A stretch of 64,000 bases of DNA from Sulfitobacter sp043557345 (GTDB lineage: Bacteria > Pseudomonadota > Alphaproteobacteria > Rhodobacterales > Rhodobacteraceae): positions 1 to 64,000 of the forward strand of contig NZ_JBIFFV010000004.1 of NCBI RefSeq assembly GCF_043557345.1, given 5' to 3'. Shown piece after piece: positions 33,391 to 41,423 of the stretch. The notes below the pieces were generated by a model. That model worked only from the letters and a program-made list of their open reading frames with translations. It made no database searches and was not told where the DNA came from. The position numbers and the translations under genes are program-made. Every line of letters starts with the position of its first letter. Position 1 is the stretch's first letter.

Positions 33391-34557
33391 ATGAAACCTT
33401 CCAATGCGATTGTCGTGGGCGGCGGGATCGGCGGGCTGGCGCTGGCCACGGCCTTGGCGCGGCGTGGCGTGGCCGTGACCCTGCTGGAACAGGCCGCCCG
33501 CTTTTCCGAAATCGGTGCCGGGTTGCAGATCAGCCCCAATGGCCTCGCCGTCCTGCGCGGGCTGGGGCTTGAGCGTGGGCTGGCGGCGCGCGGTGCCGTG
33601 CGTGGGCAGGCGGTCCGGCTTTGCGACCATGCCAAGGGCGGCCAAGTGGCGCGGCTGGATCTGACCCGTCTGTCGGAGGACCAGCGTTATTACTTCCTCC
33701 ACCGTGCCGATCTGATCGACCTTCTGCGCGAGGCGGCGCAGCGCGCCAATGTCAGTTTCGAGACCGACGCGCAGGTCGCCTCCATCCACCCCGGCGCTCT
33801 GCCGCAGGTGCAGATGGCGCGCGGCGGGCGGCGACGGGCGGAACTGGTGGTGGCCGCCGATGGCATCCACTCGGTCGGGCGGGTGCAGTTGAACGGGGCG
33901 GATCAGGCCCGTTTCTCGGGGCAGGTCGCGTGGCGGGCGCTGATCCCCAATGTGGTCGATCATCCCCCCGAGGCACGGGTCACCATGGGGCCGGGGAAAC
34001 ATCTGGTCAGCTATCCGCTGCGCGCGGGGCGTATGGTTAACCTCGTGGCCGTGGAAGAGCGTGACGATTGGGCCGCCGAAGGCTGGCACCATCGCGACGA
34101 TCCCGTCAATCTGCGCCGCGCCTTTGCCGGTTTCGGGGGCGAGGCCGCGCAGATGCTCGAGGCGGTGCAGGAGGTGTCCCTTTGGGGGCTGCACCACCAC
34201 CCCGTCGCCGCCAATTGGCAGGCCGATGGCGTGGCGCTTTTGGGCGACGCGGCCCATCCGACGCTGCCCTTTTTGGCGCAGGGCGCGAATATGGCGCTGG
34301 AGGACGCATGGGTTTTGGCTGACTGCCTGACCCGGCTGCCGCGCGATGCGGCCCTCCCGGCCTATCAGGCCGCGCGTATCGACCGCGCGCGGCGCATTGT
34401 GAAAACCTCCGAAGGCAATGCCACCCGGTATCACCTGCGTTCCGGCCCGATCCGCCTTGCGGCCCATACCGGGCTGCGCATCGCCTCGACGCTGGCCCCC
34501 GGGGCGATGCTGCGGGCCTTCGATTGGCTCTACGCCCATGATGTGACGGAAGGGTAG
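33391..34557 (+). CDS. FAD-dependent aromatic-ring monooxygenase family protein
   Basis: A 388-residue flavoprotein of the PHBH/salicylate-hydroxylase group. It has the N-terminal dinucleotide fold IVVGGGIGGLALATALARRG, the DG-type motif VVAADGIHSVGR and the FAD motif GDAAHPTLPFLAQGANMALE. Closest in appearance to 3-hydroxybenzoate or salicylate hydroxylases, but other members act on polyketides or on ubiquinone precursors; substrate unknown. The ATG at 33391 starts directly at the Rossmann strand. The neighbours (dksA, ocd) give no pathway clue. Confidence 0.87.
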   Translation: MKPSNAIVVGGGIGGLALATALARRGVAVTLLEQAARFSEIGAGLQISPNGLAVLRGLGLERGLAARGAVRGQAVRLCDHAKGGQVARLDLTRLSEDQRYYFLHRADLIDLLREAAQRANVSFETDAQVASIHPGALPQVQMARGGRRRAELVVAADGIHSVGRVQLNGADQARFSGQVAWRALIPNVVDHPPEARVTMGPGKHLVSYPLRAGRMVNLVAVEERDDWAAEGWHHRDDPVNLRRAFAGFGGEAAQMLEAVQEVSLWGLHHHPVAANWQADGVALLGDAAHPTLPFLAQGANMALEDAWVLADCLTRLPRDAALPAYQAARIDRARRIVKTSEGNATRYHLRSGPIRLAAHTGLRIASTLAPGAMLRAFDWLYAHDVTEG

Positions 34558-34558
34558 A

Positions 34559-34582
34559 GGCCGCCGGGGAAGAACGGCGGCC
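34559..34582. terminator. Hairpin between convergent monooxygenase and ocd genes
   Basis: GGCCGCCG, an 8-base loop and CGGCGGCC form a perfect 8-bp stem between two convergent stops. There is no T run on either side, so it is a likely but weak bidirectional terminator. Confidence 0.55.
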
Positions 34583-34590
34583 CCAAACGC

Positions 34591-35640
34591 TCAGCCCGCG
34601 CGTTGCAGCATCCCGAAAAGGTCGCGCGGATCATCCGGGTCGGCGAGAAGGTCGAGCGGCTGGAACAGCCCGGTCTCGGCGATCTGGTCGCGCACATAGC
34701 GCAGGGCCGAGAAATCCTCGATCGCGAAGCCCACGGAGTCGAACAGCGTGATCTGCTGCTGGTCGCGGCGCCCCTCGGCCTGACCGGTCAGCACCTGCCA
34801 GATCTCGGTCACCGGGTGGTCGGGCTCGAGCTGCTGGATCTCGCCCTCGATGCGGGTCTGTTCGGGGTATTCCACGAAGATGCCCGAGCGGTGCAGGATC
34901 GCGGGCGCCAGTTCGGTCTTGCCCGGGCAGTCGCCGCCGATCGCGTTGATATGCACGCCCGCGCCGACCATGTTGTCGGTCAGGATCGTGGCATATTGCT
35001 TGTCCGCCGTGCAGGTCGTGATGATTTGCGCGCCCATGATCGCCTCCTCGGCACTGTCGCACTCAACCACCTTGAGGCCCGAACCCGCCAGATTGCGCGC
35101 GCATTTCGCGGTCGCCGCGCGGTCGATGTCGTAGAGGCGCACCTCGTCCACGCCGCAGATCGCCTTCATGGCGAGGCTCTGAAACTCGGACTGCGCGCCG
35201 TTGCCGATCATCGCCATCACATGCGCCCCCTTGGGCGCCAGCAGGCGCGCCACCACCGCCGAGGTCGCCGCCGTGCGCAGCGCCGTGAGGATCGTCATCT
35301 CGGTCAGCAGCACCGGGTAGCCGTTGGCCACATTCGCCAAAAGGCCAAAGGCGGTGACAGTCTGAAAGCCGGTCTTGGTGTTGTCGGGATGGCCGTTGAC
35401 GTATTTGAAACCGTAGACGTCACCGTCGGAGGTCGGCATCAGCTCGATCACGCCTTTCTCGGAGTGGCTCGCCACGCGCGGGGTCTTGTCGAAAAGCTCC
35501 CAGCGTCTGAAATCGGCTTCGATATACTCGGCCAGCCCGCGCAGCATCTCTTCGACGCCGACATGATGGATCAGCTTCATCATCTGGTCGACGGAAACGA
35601 AAGGCACCAGCGCCTTGTCGGAGGGTTTGAGGTTGGTCAT
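34591..35640 (-). CDS. ocd: Ornithine cyclodeaminase
   Basis: Converts L-ornithine to L-proline and ammonia with bound NAD+. The 349-residue protein has the OCD/mu-crystallin fold: substrate-side residues in GVIELMPTSDGDVYGFKYVN and TEMTILTALRTAATSAV, the NAD fold MAMIGNGAQSEFQSLAM, the general-base region NAIGGDCPGKTEL, and DSVGFAIEDFSA. Its ATG overlaps the ctlX stop by 4 bases (ATGA). Together with arginase it forms an arginine to ornithine to proline route. Confidence 0.94.
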   Translation of the reverse strand: MTNLKPSDKALVPFVSVDQMMKLIHHVGVEEMLRGLAEYIEADFRRWELFDKTPRVASHSEKGVIELMPTSDGDVYGFKYVNGHPDNTKTGFQTVTAFGLLANVANGYPVLLTEMTILTALRTAATSAVVARLLAPKGAHVMAMIGNGAQSEFQSLAMKAICGVDEVRLYDIDRAATAKCARNLAGSGLKVVECDSAEEAIMGAQIITTCTADKQYATILTDNMVGAGVHINAIGGDCPGKTELAPAILHRSGIFVEYPEQTRIEGEIQQLEPDHPVTEIWQVLTGQAEGRRDQQQITLFDSVGFAIEDFSALRYVRDQIAETGLFQPLDLLADPDDPRDLFGMLQRAG

Positions 35641-36560
35641 GTCAGGTCTCTTTCATTGCGGCGGGCGAGGTGCAGACCGGCGATCATGCACCGGACGGAC
35701 CCGCCTGCGGTCTCGATGGTGGGGATGGACAGGGGCAGGATGCGGACCTGCGCCTCGATCCGTTTGATCTGCTCAGGCGTCAGCGCGGCCATGGCGCGGG
35801 CAGAGATCGCCAGCACCGGGCCTTGCCTGCCCGAAAGCTCGATGGCGTTGCCCGCGAACTCGTTGATCTGATGTGCGCTCAGCACGATCACGTCGCGGCC
35901 GGTCTCTTCCAGACGCTCCTGCACCATGGCGCGGCGTGCGGGGTCGGAAATCATCTCAAGCCCCACCAGCGCAATGCCCGTGCCCACGGCCATCAGCACA
36001 TTGGTGTGATAGACCGGGCGGCCCTCGGCATCTGCGGCGTCAAAGACGATCGGCTCGAAGTTGAAATGCGTGCAGAAACGCTCCAGCAAGACCGGATCGG
36101 CCCGGTGTGAGCGGGCCACGTAGGCCACCCGCCCGATATGGTCGAGCACCATGGCCCCGGTGCCTTCAAGCGCCAGCCCGTCCTGCTCCAGCCCGGAATA
36201 GTCGATCACGTCCTGCACCCGGTAGCGGGTCTTGAGCAGGTCGATCACGTCCCACCGCCGTTCGCGGCGGCGGTTGGCGGCATACATCGGATAGACCGCG
36301 ACATGGCCGCCCGCATGGGTCGAGAACCAGTTGTTGGGAAAGACGCTGTCGGGCGTCTCGGCGCCGGTGTCGTCGAAGTCATGCACGGTCACGCCATGGT
36401 CGCGCAGGGCGGCCACGACGCCGTCAAACTCCGCCCGCGCGGCCCCGGCCACATCCCCGATGCTGGCGCGCTGGAACGCGTTGTCGGCCTGGGTTTCGGG
36501 GTTCGAGCGGAAGTGATGTGGCCGGATCATCACCACCGACTGGGGGGCTTGCAGTTGCAT
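35637..36560 (-). CDS. ctlX: CtlX-type amidinotransferase-fold hydrolase (arginine deiminase related)
   Basis: A 307-residue pentein-fold protein of the family named citrulline utilization hydrolase CtlX. The guanidine-modifying fold shows acidic residues in PDSVFPNNWFSTH, the catalytic His region VYHTNVLMAVG, and the nucleophile Cys in GGSVRCMIAGLHL near the C-terminus. By position between arginase and ocd it should process citrulline or another arginine-derived compound to ornithine, but the substrate is inferred. The ATG at 36560 lies 2 bases after the arginase stop; a TTG at 36566 is also in frame. Confidence 0.88.
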   Translation of the reverse strand: MQLQAPQSVVMIRPHHFRSNPETQADNAFQRASIGDVAGAARAEFDGVVAALRDHGVTVHDFDDTGAETPDSVFPNNWFSTHAGGHVAVYPMYAANRRRERRWDVIDLLKTRYRVQDVIDYSGLEQDGLALEGTGAMVLDHIGRVAYVARSHRADPVLLERFCTHFNFEPIVFDAADAEGRPVYHTNVLMAVGTGIALVGLEMISDPARRAMVQERLEETGRDVIVLSAHQINEFAGNAIELSGRQGPVLAISARAMAALTPEQIKRIEAQVRILPLSIPTIETAGGSVRCMIAGLHLARRNERDLT

Positions 36561-36562
36561 GA

Positions 36563-37486
36563 TCAATAGGCCCGCGTCGGACGGTCGAAGACACGGCGAC
36601 CGAAGGCCGAAGCGGTGAGATCGACCATCAGTTGCGCGGTGCGCCCGCGTTCGTCGAGGAAGGGGTTCAGCTCGACAAGGTCGAGCGAGGTCATCAGCCC
36701 GCTGTCCGAGAGCATCTCCATCACCAGATGGCCCTCGCGCACGGTGGCGCCGCCCGGCACGGTGGTGCCCACGGCGGGTGCGACGGAAGGATCGAGGAAA
36801 TCAACGTCGAGCGAGACATGCAGCATGCCGCCCGCGGACTCGACCTTGTCGAGGAAACGCTGCAGCGGCTTGGCGATGCCGCTCTCGTCGATCTCGCGCA
36901 TGTCGACATAGGTGACGGTGGTCTCCTGCAGCGCCGCGCGTTCGGCGGCATCGACAGAGCGCAGCCCGATCATGGCGATATTGTCATGGGGCAGGGGCGT
37001 ATCGATCTTCGGGAACCCGTCGAAGCCCTCGCGCCCGGTGACATAGCCTAGGGGCGTGCCGTGCAGGTTGCCGCTGTCGCTGGTCTGGGGCGTGTGGAAA
37101 TCCGTATGCGCGTCGAGCCAGAGCACGAAGAGCGGACGGCCTGCCTTTTCAGCGTGGCGCATCGCGCCCAGCACGGTGCCGAGCGCCAGCGCGTGGTCGC
37201 CGCCCATGAAGATCGGCAGGCCTTCGTCCATCGCCGCATCTGCGGCGGCGGCGAGGCTCTCGGTCCAGGCGATGGTCTCTTCCAGCGCGTGCAGCTTTTC
37301 ATGCTCTTTGGCGTGAAAGGGGGCAGGGGCCACGTTGCCGCGGTCGGTCACGCTATGGCCAAGGTCACGCAGCGCGCGCTCCAGCCCCGCGGTGCGGTAG
37401 GCGTCTGGCCCCATCAGGCAGCCGCGACGGCGCTTGCCGCTGTCCAGCGGAACGCCCAGCAAAATACAGTTCTGTTGGTTCGACAT
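36563..37486 (-). CDS. rocF: Arginase
   Basis: Hydrolyses arginine to ornithine and urea with a binuclear manganese centre. The 307-residue product carries all three ureohydrolase signatures: GGDHALALG, WLDAHTDFHTP and SLDVDFLDPSVAPAVG. CAGGAG stands before the ATG, inside an inverted repeat (37496-37514). It is the first gene of the arginase-ctlX-ocd operon; no urease is encoded in this window. Confidence 0.95.
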   Translation of the reverse strand: MSNQQNCILLGVPLDSGKRRRGCLMGPDAYRTAGLERALRDLGHSVTDRGNVAPAPFHAKEHEKLHALEETIAWTESLAAAADAAMDEGLPIFMGGDHALALGTVLGAMRHAEKAGRPLFVLWLDAHTDFHTPQTSDSGNLHGTPLGYVTGREGFDGFPKIDTPLPHDNIAMIGLRSVDAAERAALQETTVTYVDMREIDESGIAKPLQRFLDKVESAGGMLHVSLDVDFLDPSVAPAVGTTVPGGATVREGHLVMEMLSDSGLMTSLDLVELNPFLDERGRTAQLMVDLTASAFGRRVFDRPTRAY

Positions 37487-37495
37487 GGGGGACTC

Positions 37496-37514
37496 CTGAG
37501 ATATTTGATCTCAG
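37496..37514. promoter_or_regulatory. Inverted repeat overlapping the arginase ribosome site
   Basis: CTGAGAT-ATTTG-ATCTCAG, with perfect 7-bp arms, lies 10 bases before the arginase start and includes part of its ribosome binding site (CAGGAG on the minus strand). It could be an operator or an RNA hairpin limiting translation. Confidence 0.5.
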
Positions 37515-37572
37515 ATAATCCGCGCATCTGTCGAACGACAAGCCGTCAAACTGTCCGTTTCGGGGGTGTTTT

Positions 37573-37606
37573 TGACAAACTGTAAGGCCTACTGTCCAGT
37601 TTGTCA
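37573..37606. promoter_or_regulatory. Large inverted repeat upstream of the arginase operon
   Basis: TGACAAACTG and CAGTTTGTCA flank a 14-base centre that contains AGGCCT. A related half site, AAACTGTCCGTTT, occurs near 37550-37561. The element lies between dsbB and the arginase gene. On the minus strand it is followed by A, not T, so it does not look like a dsbB terminator and is more likely a binding site for the arginine catabolism regulator. Confidence 0.5.
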
Positions 37607-37618
37607 GATTCTCGTCTC

Positions 37619-38086
37619 TCAGGTCGCTTTTCGCGCGGCGGCGACCCAAAGGCCGACCAAGATGAAAGAGAAAATCGCGTTCCACCCGGCCATCGACAGG
37701 CCCAGAAACTGCCAGACGATTTCATCGCACATGACCAAGCCGCTCGGGCCTTCGGTTGATAAGAGCGACCCGCCATCGAGGCTGCCCAAATCCATGCCGC
37801 CGCCGGTGCAGGAGCTTGGCCCCGGCCACCAGCCCCATTCCACACCGGCATGAAAGACGCCGATCAGCGCGGTCACCGCCGCCGCCAAGGCGCCGAGCCA
37901 GGCCAGCACGCGCGGCCCGCCAAACAGCACGATTGCCCCGATCAGCACGGCCGCCGCATGGGGCCAACGCTGCCACAGGCACATCTGGCAGGGCGCGTAG
38001 CCGCCCAGATGCTGAAACCCGAAAGCCCCCAGCAACAGCGCGGCCGAACCGAGTGTTGCCAGCAATGTCAATGTCTTACCCGTCAT
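37619..38086 (-). CDS. dsbB: Disulfide bond formation protein B
   Basis: The inner-membrane quinone reductase that re-oxidises DsbA. The 155-residue product has four hydrophobic spans and the two redox pairs: Cys33-Gln-Met-Cys36 (APCQMCLWQRWPH) in the first periplasmic loop and Cys93 / Cys120 (PSSCTGG and VMCDE) in the second. Likely partners include the DsbA-like proteins at 6932-8178. It overlaps the upstream YqaA-like gene by 4 bases. Confidence 0.93.
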   Translation of the reverse strand: MTGKTLTLLATLGSAALLLGAFGFQHLGGYAPCQMCLWQRWPHAAAVLIGAIVLFGGPRVLAWLGALAAAVTALIGVFHAGVEWGWWPGPSSCTGGGMDLGSLDGGSLLSTEGPSGLVMCDEIVWQFLGLSMAGWNAIFSFILVGLWVAAARKAT

Positions 38087-38661
38087 AGAACCTTCACCAC
38101 CATGAAGCCGCCGATCAACAGGGCGACGGCCAATGTGAACATCAATCCCAAGCGCCTTTCAATGAAGTCTCGGATCGGTGCGCCAAAGCGCCACAGCAGC
38201 CCCGCCACGACAAAGAACCGCAGCCCACGGGCAAGGATCGAGGTCGTGATGAAGGTGCCAAGTGGCATCCCGGTCCAGCCCGACATGATCGTGATAACCT
38301 TGTAAGGGAAGGGGGTGACCCCGGCGACCAGCACCGCCCAAAAGCCCATGTCGTTGAACCGGGTCGAGAATTCCGCCATCGCATCGGTCTTGCCCAGACT
38401 TGCAAGGATCGGCTGGCCGAGGCTCTCAAAGGCCAACGCGCCGATGGCATAGCCCAAAAGCCCGCCCAAGACCGAGGCCACCAGCGCCACCCCGGCGATC
38501 AGCCAAGCGCGATTTGGCCGCGCGATGATCATCGGGATCATCAGGATGTCAGGGGGGATCGGAAAGAAGGAGCTTTCGACAAAAGCGACGACGGCAAGCG
38601 CCCAGAGGGCATGGCGATGTTGGGCCAGGCCCAGGGTCCAGTCATAAAGGCGGCGGATCAT
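38083..38661 (-). CDS. YqaA family (DedA/SNARE-associated-like) membrane protein
   Basis: A 192-residue inner-membrane protein with about five hydrophobic segments. Family signs are SSFFPIPPDILMIPM (re-entrant loop with Pro and Asp), GGLLGYAIGAL and AGVTPFPYKVITIMSG. DedA-like proteins are linked to lipid scrambling and membrane energetics; the YqaA branch has no settled role. The ATG at 38661 starts MIRRLYDWTLGLA; the longer frame to 38697 lacks support. It is translationally coupled to dsbB. Confidence 0.87.
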   Translation of the reverse strand: MIRRLYDWTLGLAQHRHALWALAVVAFVESSFFPIPPDILMIPMIIARPNRAWLIAGVALVASVLGGLLGYAIGALAFESLGQPILASLGKTDAMAEFSTRFNDMGFWAVLVAGVTPFPYKVITIMSGWTGMPLGTFITTSILARGLRFFVVAGLLWRFGAPIRDFIERRLGLMFTLAVALLIGGFMVVKVL

Positions 38662-38749
38662 TCTCGGGGGCTCCGGCTGTTTTGAATGCCTCACCATGTC
38701 GCGCGGCCAAGGTCAAGCAACTGGGCGCGCAGCGGGGGTGAAAATCCAC

Positions 38750-38778
38750 TTGCTCCTGCCGCTTTTGCAGGCTACATC
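38750..38778 (+). promoter_or_regulatory. Probable promoter of tRNA-Leu
   Basis: TTGCTC (38750-38755), a 17-base spacer and TACATC (38773-38778), placed 10 bases before the mature 5' end of the tRNA. Confidence 0.55.
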
Positions 38779-38787
38779 GCCCTACGT

Positions 38788-38871
38788 GCCCAAGTGGCGG
38801 AATGGTAGACGCAGGGGATTCAAAATCCCCCGCCGCGAGGCGTGCCGGTTCGAGTCCGGCCTTGGGTACCA
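38788..38871 (+). tRNA. tRNA-Leu (CAA anticodon)
   Basis: Acceptor GCCCAAG pairs with CTTGGGT (one G-U). The long variable arm (CCCGCCGCGAGGCG region) is typical of class II tRNA-Leu. The anticodon loop TTCAAAA gives CAA, reading UUG. The T arm GGTTCGAGTCC is clear and CCA is encoded at 38869-38871. Confidence 0.95.
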
Positions 38872-38938
38872 CCTTCTTAGTAAGGTTTTCCGCATATTTA
38901 CATGAATGACACCGGTGCTCTGCGCCTTTCGAGCCTGT

Positions 38939-39940
38939 TCATTCCTCGCGCCAAAATCCTGCAATCACCTCCTGCGCCGCCTTGTTCTGCACCGTAAAAT
39001 CGGTGTCTCCCGCGCCGCCGCCTTCGGGGTCGGTGAACCAGCGCCAGATCCAGACATCTTGAATCCCGCGAGCCTCAAGGGCGCGGAGCCAGCGTTCCAG
39101 CACCGCGGCCTGAAGCGCCATATCGGCGGGGGCGGCGCGTTCCTCGGCGCTTTCCCATGGCCGGGCGGTCGCGCCTTTGGCGGAGCGGAGACCGATTTCA
39201 GCGATCCAGATGGGTTTTGCGTGTTTTTGCGCCACGGCAGCGACCCGGTCCAATTCCGCGGCGATGGCGCGGTCCCAATCGGCAGGCGCATCGTCGGCCC
39301 CCAGAACCGGGTAGAGCGAGACCGCCACGGCATCCAGTTCGGGCCAAAAGGCGATCTTCTCGGCCTCGTCGGCACCATGGGCGACATAGGTGAGCTTTCC
39401 GCTGAAAAGCGCGCGTATCTCGGCGATGGTCTCTCCCCACTGCGCCGCCCCCGAGACGCCGCGCAATTCGGTGCCAAGGACAAGCGCTTCGGCGCCGTTG
39501 CGCTCGGCCGTGACCGCGATGGCGCGCAGAACCTTGGCGTAGGCGGCGTGCCATGCCGCGGCGCTGTCCGGCTCGGGCGCAATCGCGCCGGCCCAGCTTT
39601 CGGGCACCCAGACATGCGGTTTGACGATGGCCGCGAGCCCCGCGGCGTGCAGCTGCGCGATCCCGGCGGCGATCCTGTCATGGGGCAGCGCATCCCCCAT
39701 GACGATGGCGCCGGAACTGGGCGAGCGCTGCCATAGGAAGGGGATCACCGTCGCCGCCGTCGCGCCCGTGTCACGCAGCCGCGCGATGCTTTGGGCGGCG
39801 GCGGGGCTGCCGAAGGGGGCGTTTGGCGTCTCGATCAGGTTGAACCCGCGTAGGACGCCACCCGCCTGCCGCGAAAACGCCGCCGTCGCGGTCAAAGCGG
39901 TAGAGCCGAGGGCCCAGAGAAGCGTGCGACGGTCGATCAT
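38939..39940 (-). CDS. Exported glycoside-hydrolase-like TIM-barrel protein
   Basis: A 333-residue protein with an N-terminal export signal carrying twin Arg (MIDRRTLLWALGSTALTATA). The mature part looks like a (beta/alpha)8 barrel of the GH113-like group: strand end VIPFLW, KPHVWVPESW, an acid/base-type Glu in LVLGTELRGV and a nucleophile-type Glu in PIWIAEIGLRS. The known GH113 members are beta-mannanases; the actual substrate here is unknown. The ATG at 39940 is chosen because the signal peptide starts there. Confidence 0.75.
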   Translation of the reverse strand: MIDRRTLLWALGSTALTATAAFSRQAGGVLRGFNLIETPNAPFGSPAAAQSIARLRDTGATAATVIPFLWQRSPSSGAIVMGDALPHDRIAAGIAQLHAAGLAAIVKPHVWVPESWAGAIAPEPDSAAAWHAAYAKVLRAIAVTAERNGAEALVLGTELRGVSGAAQWGETIAEIRALFSGKLTYVAHGADEAEKIAFWPELDAVAVSLYPVLGADDAPADWDRAIAAELDRVAAVAQKHAKPIWIAEIGLRSAKGATARPWESAEERAAPADMALQAAVLERWLRALEARGIQDVWIWRWFTDPEGGGAGDTDFTVQNKAAQEVIAGFWREE

Positions 39941-40030
39941 GGGGCTAGGGTAGGATGACTTCCCCTGCCGCACAACGGCACGCTGGCGAAAGATGCGCGG
40001 TCTTTTGGGCGCAGCCGCGGGCCAAATAGC

Positions 40031-40134
40031 GCCAATTTCGCGTACAATTGGCAGGCTTTCATCTGCCGGCCCCGCGCAGCACCCAATGACAATTCCCTTT
40101 CCCCGGTCCGACCAAACGCGTAGGCAGCGCCTAC
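40031..40134. promoter_or_regulatory. Two inverted repeats upstream of the YaeQ gene
   Basis: GCCAATT-N8-AATTGGC (40031-40052) and GTAGGC-AGC-GCCTAC (40120-40134). They lie in the 214-bp divergent region between the TIM-barrel gene and the YaeQ gene. The second is 20 bases before the YaeQ start and may be an operator or a 5' hairpin. Confidence 0.35.
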
Positions 40135-40154
40135 CTTGGAAAACGAGACATATC

Positions 40155-40700
40155 ATGGCGCGGAATGCCACCATCTACAAAGTCGAGCTTTCGGTCTCGG
40201 ACATGGATCGTCACTATTACGAGACCCATAAGCTGACCATCGCCAAACACCCATCGGAAACCGATGAGCGCCTGATGGTGCGTCTGGTGGCCTTTGCCCT
40301 CAACGCCCATGAGCATCTGGAGATGACCAAGGGCCTCTCGACGGACGATGAGCCGGACATCTGGCAAAAAAGCCTGAGCGGCGAGTTGGACGTTTGGATC
40401 ACGCTTGGCTTGCCGAGTGAGAAGGTGCTGCGCCAGTCCTGCAACAAGGCCGCCAAGGTCGTGGTCTACCCCTATGGCGGCAAAACGGCAGAGGTCTGGT
40501 GGGATAAGGTCAAGAACGGCACCACCCGTTTTGACAATCTGGAGGTGGTGAACTTGGCCGAGGGTAACACCAAGGCGCTGGCGGAACTGGCCAGCCGGGC
40601 GATGAAGCTTCAGGTGATGGTTCAGGACGGCGAGGTGACGGTGAACTTTGATGAGGCGATGGTGACGCTCCCCCTCGACCGTTGGAAGACCTCCCGGTAG
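40155..40700 (+). CDS. YaeQ family protein
   Basis: A 181-residue soluble protein. The YaeQ pattern is complete: ATIYKVELSVSDMDRHYYET, the ERLMVRLVAFALNA helix, DEPDIWQKSLSGELDVWITL, and KAAKVVVYPYGGKTAEVWW. The fold is related to restriction-endonuclease-like (PD-(D/E)XK) proteins: the acids in DEPDIW and the ELDVWI / KVVVY strands could form such a site. A role linked to RfaH suppression was proposed for E. coli YaeQ, but the function is not settled. The gene ends at a strong bidirectional terminator. Confidence 0.92.
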   Translation: MARNATIYKVELSVSDMDRHYYETHKLTIAKHPSETDERLMVRLVAFALNAHEHLEMTKGLSTDDEPDIWQKSLSGELDVWITLGLPSEKVLRQSCNKAAKVVVYPYGGKTAEVWWDKVKNGTTRFDNLEVVNLAEGNTKALAELASRAMKLQVMVQDGEVTVNFDEAMVTLPLDRWKTSR

Positions 40701-40723
40701 GCGGCGCGGTAAAACACTGTCGG

Positions 40724-40754
40724 AAAAAGGCGCGCCACTCTGGGCGCGCCTTTT
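40724..40754. terminator. Bidirectional intrinsic terminator
   Basis: AAAAA-GGCGCGCC-ACTCTG-GGCGCGCC-TTTT. The perfect 8-bp stem, with A run before and T run after, serves both convergent genes (YaeQ and the AhpD-like gene). Confidence 0.92.
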
Positions 40755-40757
40755 AGT

Positions 40758-41324
40758 TTAAACGTCGAGCTTCTTGTCGCCGCGCTTCCATGTCAGCGGC
40801 TGGAAAACCTCGTCCACCGGGGTTTCGGCGACGTGGTTGACGTAGTTGGAAATGGTCTTCTGTGCCATGCCAAGGATCACGTCCAGCACTGCGCGGTGGC
40901 CATAGCCTGCGTCGAAAAACGCCTGCATCTGCGCCTCGGAAACAAAGCCGCGGTTGCGCACCATCTGCACGGTGAAAGTGCGTAGCGCTTCGAGTTTGGG
41001 CGTCGGCAGGGGCGTTTCATTGCGCAGCGCGTCGCTGATCTCATCCGAGACCTTCATCATCTTGGCGATGCCGGTGTGGGCGGGCACGCAGTAATGGCAT
41101 TCGTTCTCGACGTTGATTGACTGCCAAACCACGGTCAGCTCTTCGGCGTCGAACGCGGTCTCGGTGAAGAGCTTGTGCAGCACCTGATAGCCTTCAAAGG
41201 CCTGCGGACTTTCGGCCAGCACCCTGTGCAGCCCCGGCAGACGGCCAAAGGCCTTTTGCGATTCTTCCAGCAGCGGCTTGGAGGCTTCGGGCGCGCTGTC
41301 TTGGTCGTGGGACGGGAAAGTCAT
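40758..41324 (-). CDS. AhpD-like carboxymuconolactone decarboxylase family protein
   Basis: A 188-residue all-helical protein of the peroxidase-related/CMD superfamily. The redox motif Cys-His-Tyr-Cys (NVENECHYCVPAHTGIAK) matches the AhpD active site, with downstream His. It may reduce peroxides or act as an adaptor thiol protein. The ATG at 41324 has AAAGGT before it. It is divergent from a TetR regulator with two operator-like palindromes between, so it is very probably the target of that regulator. Confidence 0.87.
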   Translation of the reverse strand: MTFPSHDQDSAPEASKPLLEESQKAFGRLPGLHRVLAESPQAFEGYQVLHKLFTETAFDAEELTVVWQSINVENECHYCVPAHTGIAKMMKVSDEISDALRNETPLPTPKLEALRTFTVQMVRNRGFVSEAQMQAFFDAGYGHRAVLDVILGMAQKTISNYVNHVAETPVDEVFQPLTWKRGDKKLDV

Positions 41325-41368
41325 GATTTCTACCTTTGTAAATCGTCGATGTCCGTCATTTAGGCTTT

Positions 41369-41410
41369 CTTGAGCGATCACTCAAGTATATATTTGAGTG
41401 ATCGTTCAAG
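41369..41410. promoter_or_regulatory. Tandem palindromic TetR operators
   Basis: CTTGAGCGATCACTCAAG (41369-41386) and TTTGAGTGATCGTTCAAG (41393-41410) are two 18-bp palindromes sharing the core TTGAG-YGATCR-YTCAAG. They are 24 bp centre to centre, in the spacer between the AhpD-like and TetR genes. Confidence 0.85.
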
Positions 41411-41423
41411 ATATGGTGATCTC

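Noticed and set aside
37573..37606. Terminator for dsbB
   Set aside because: The loop is long and the minus strand downstream is A-rich rather than T-rich, so operator function is preferred.
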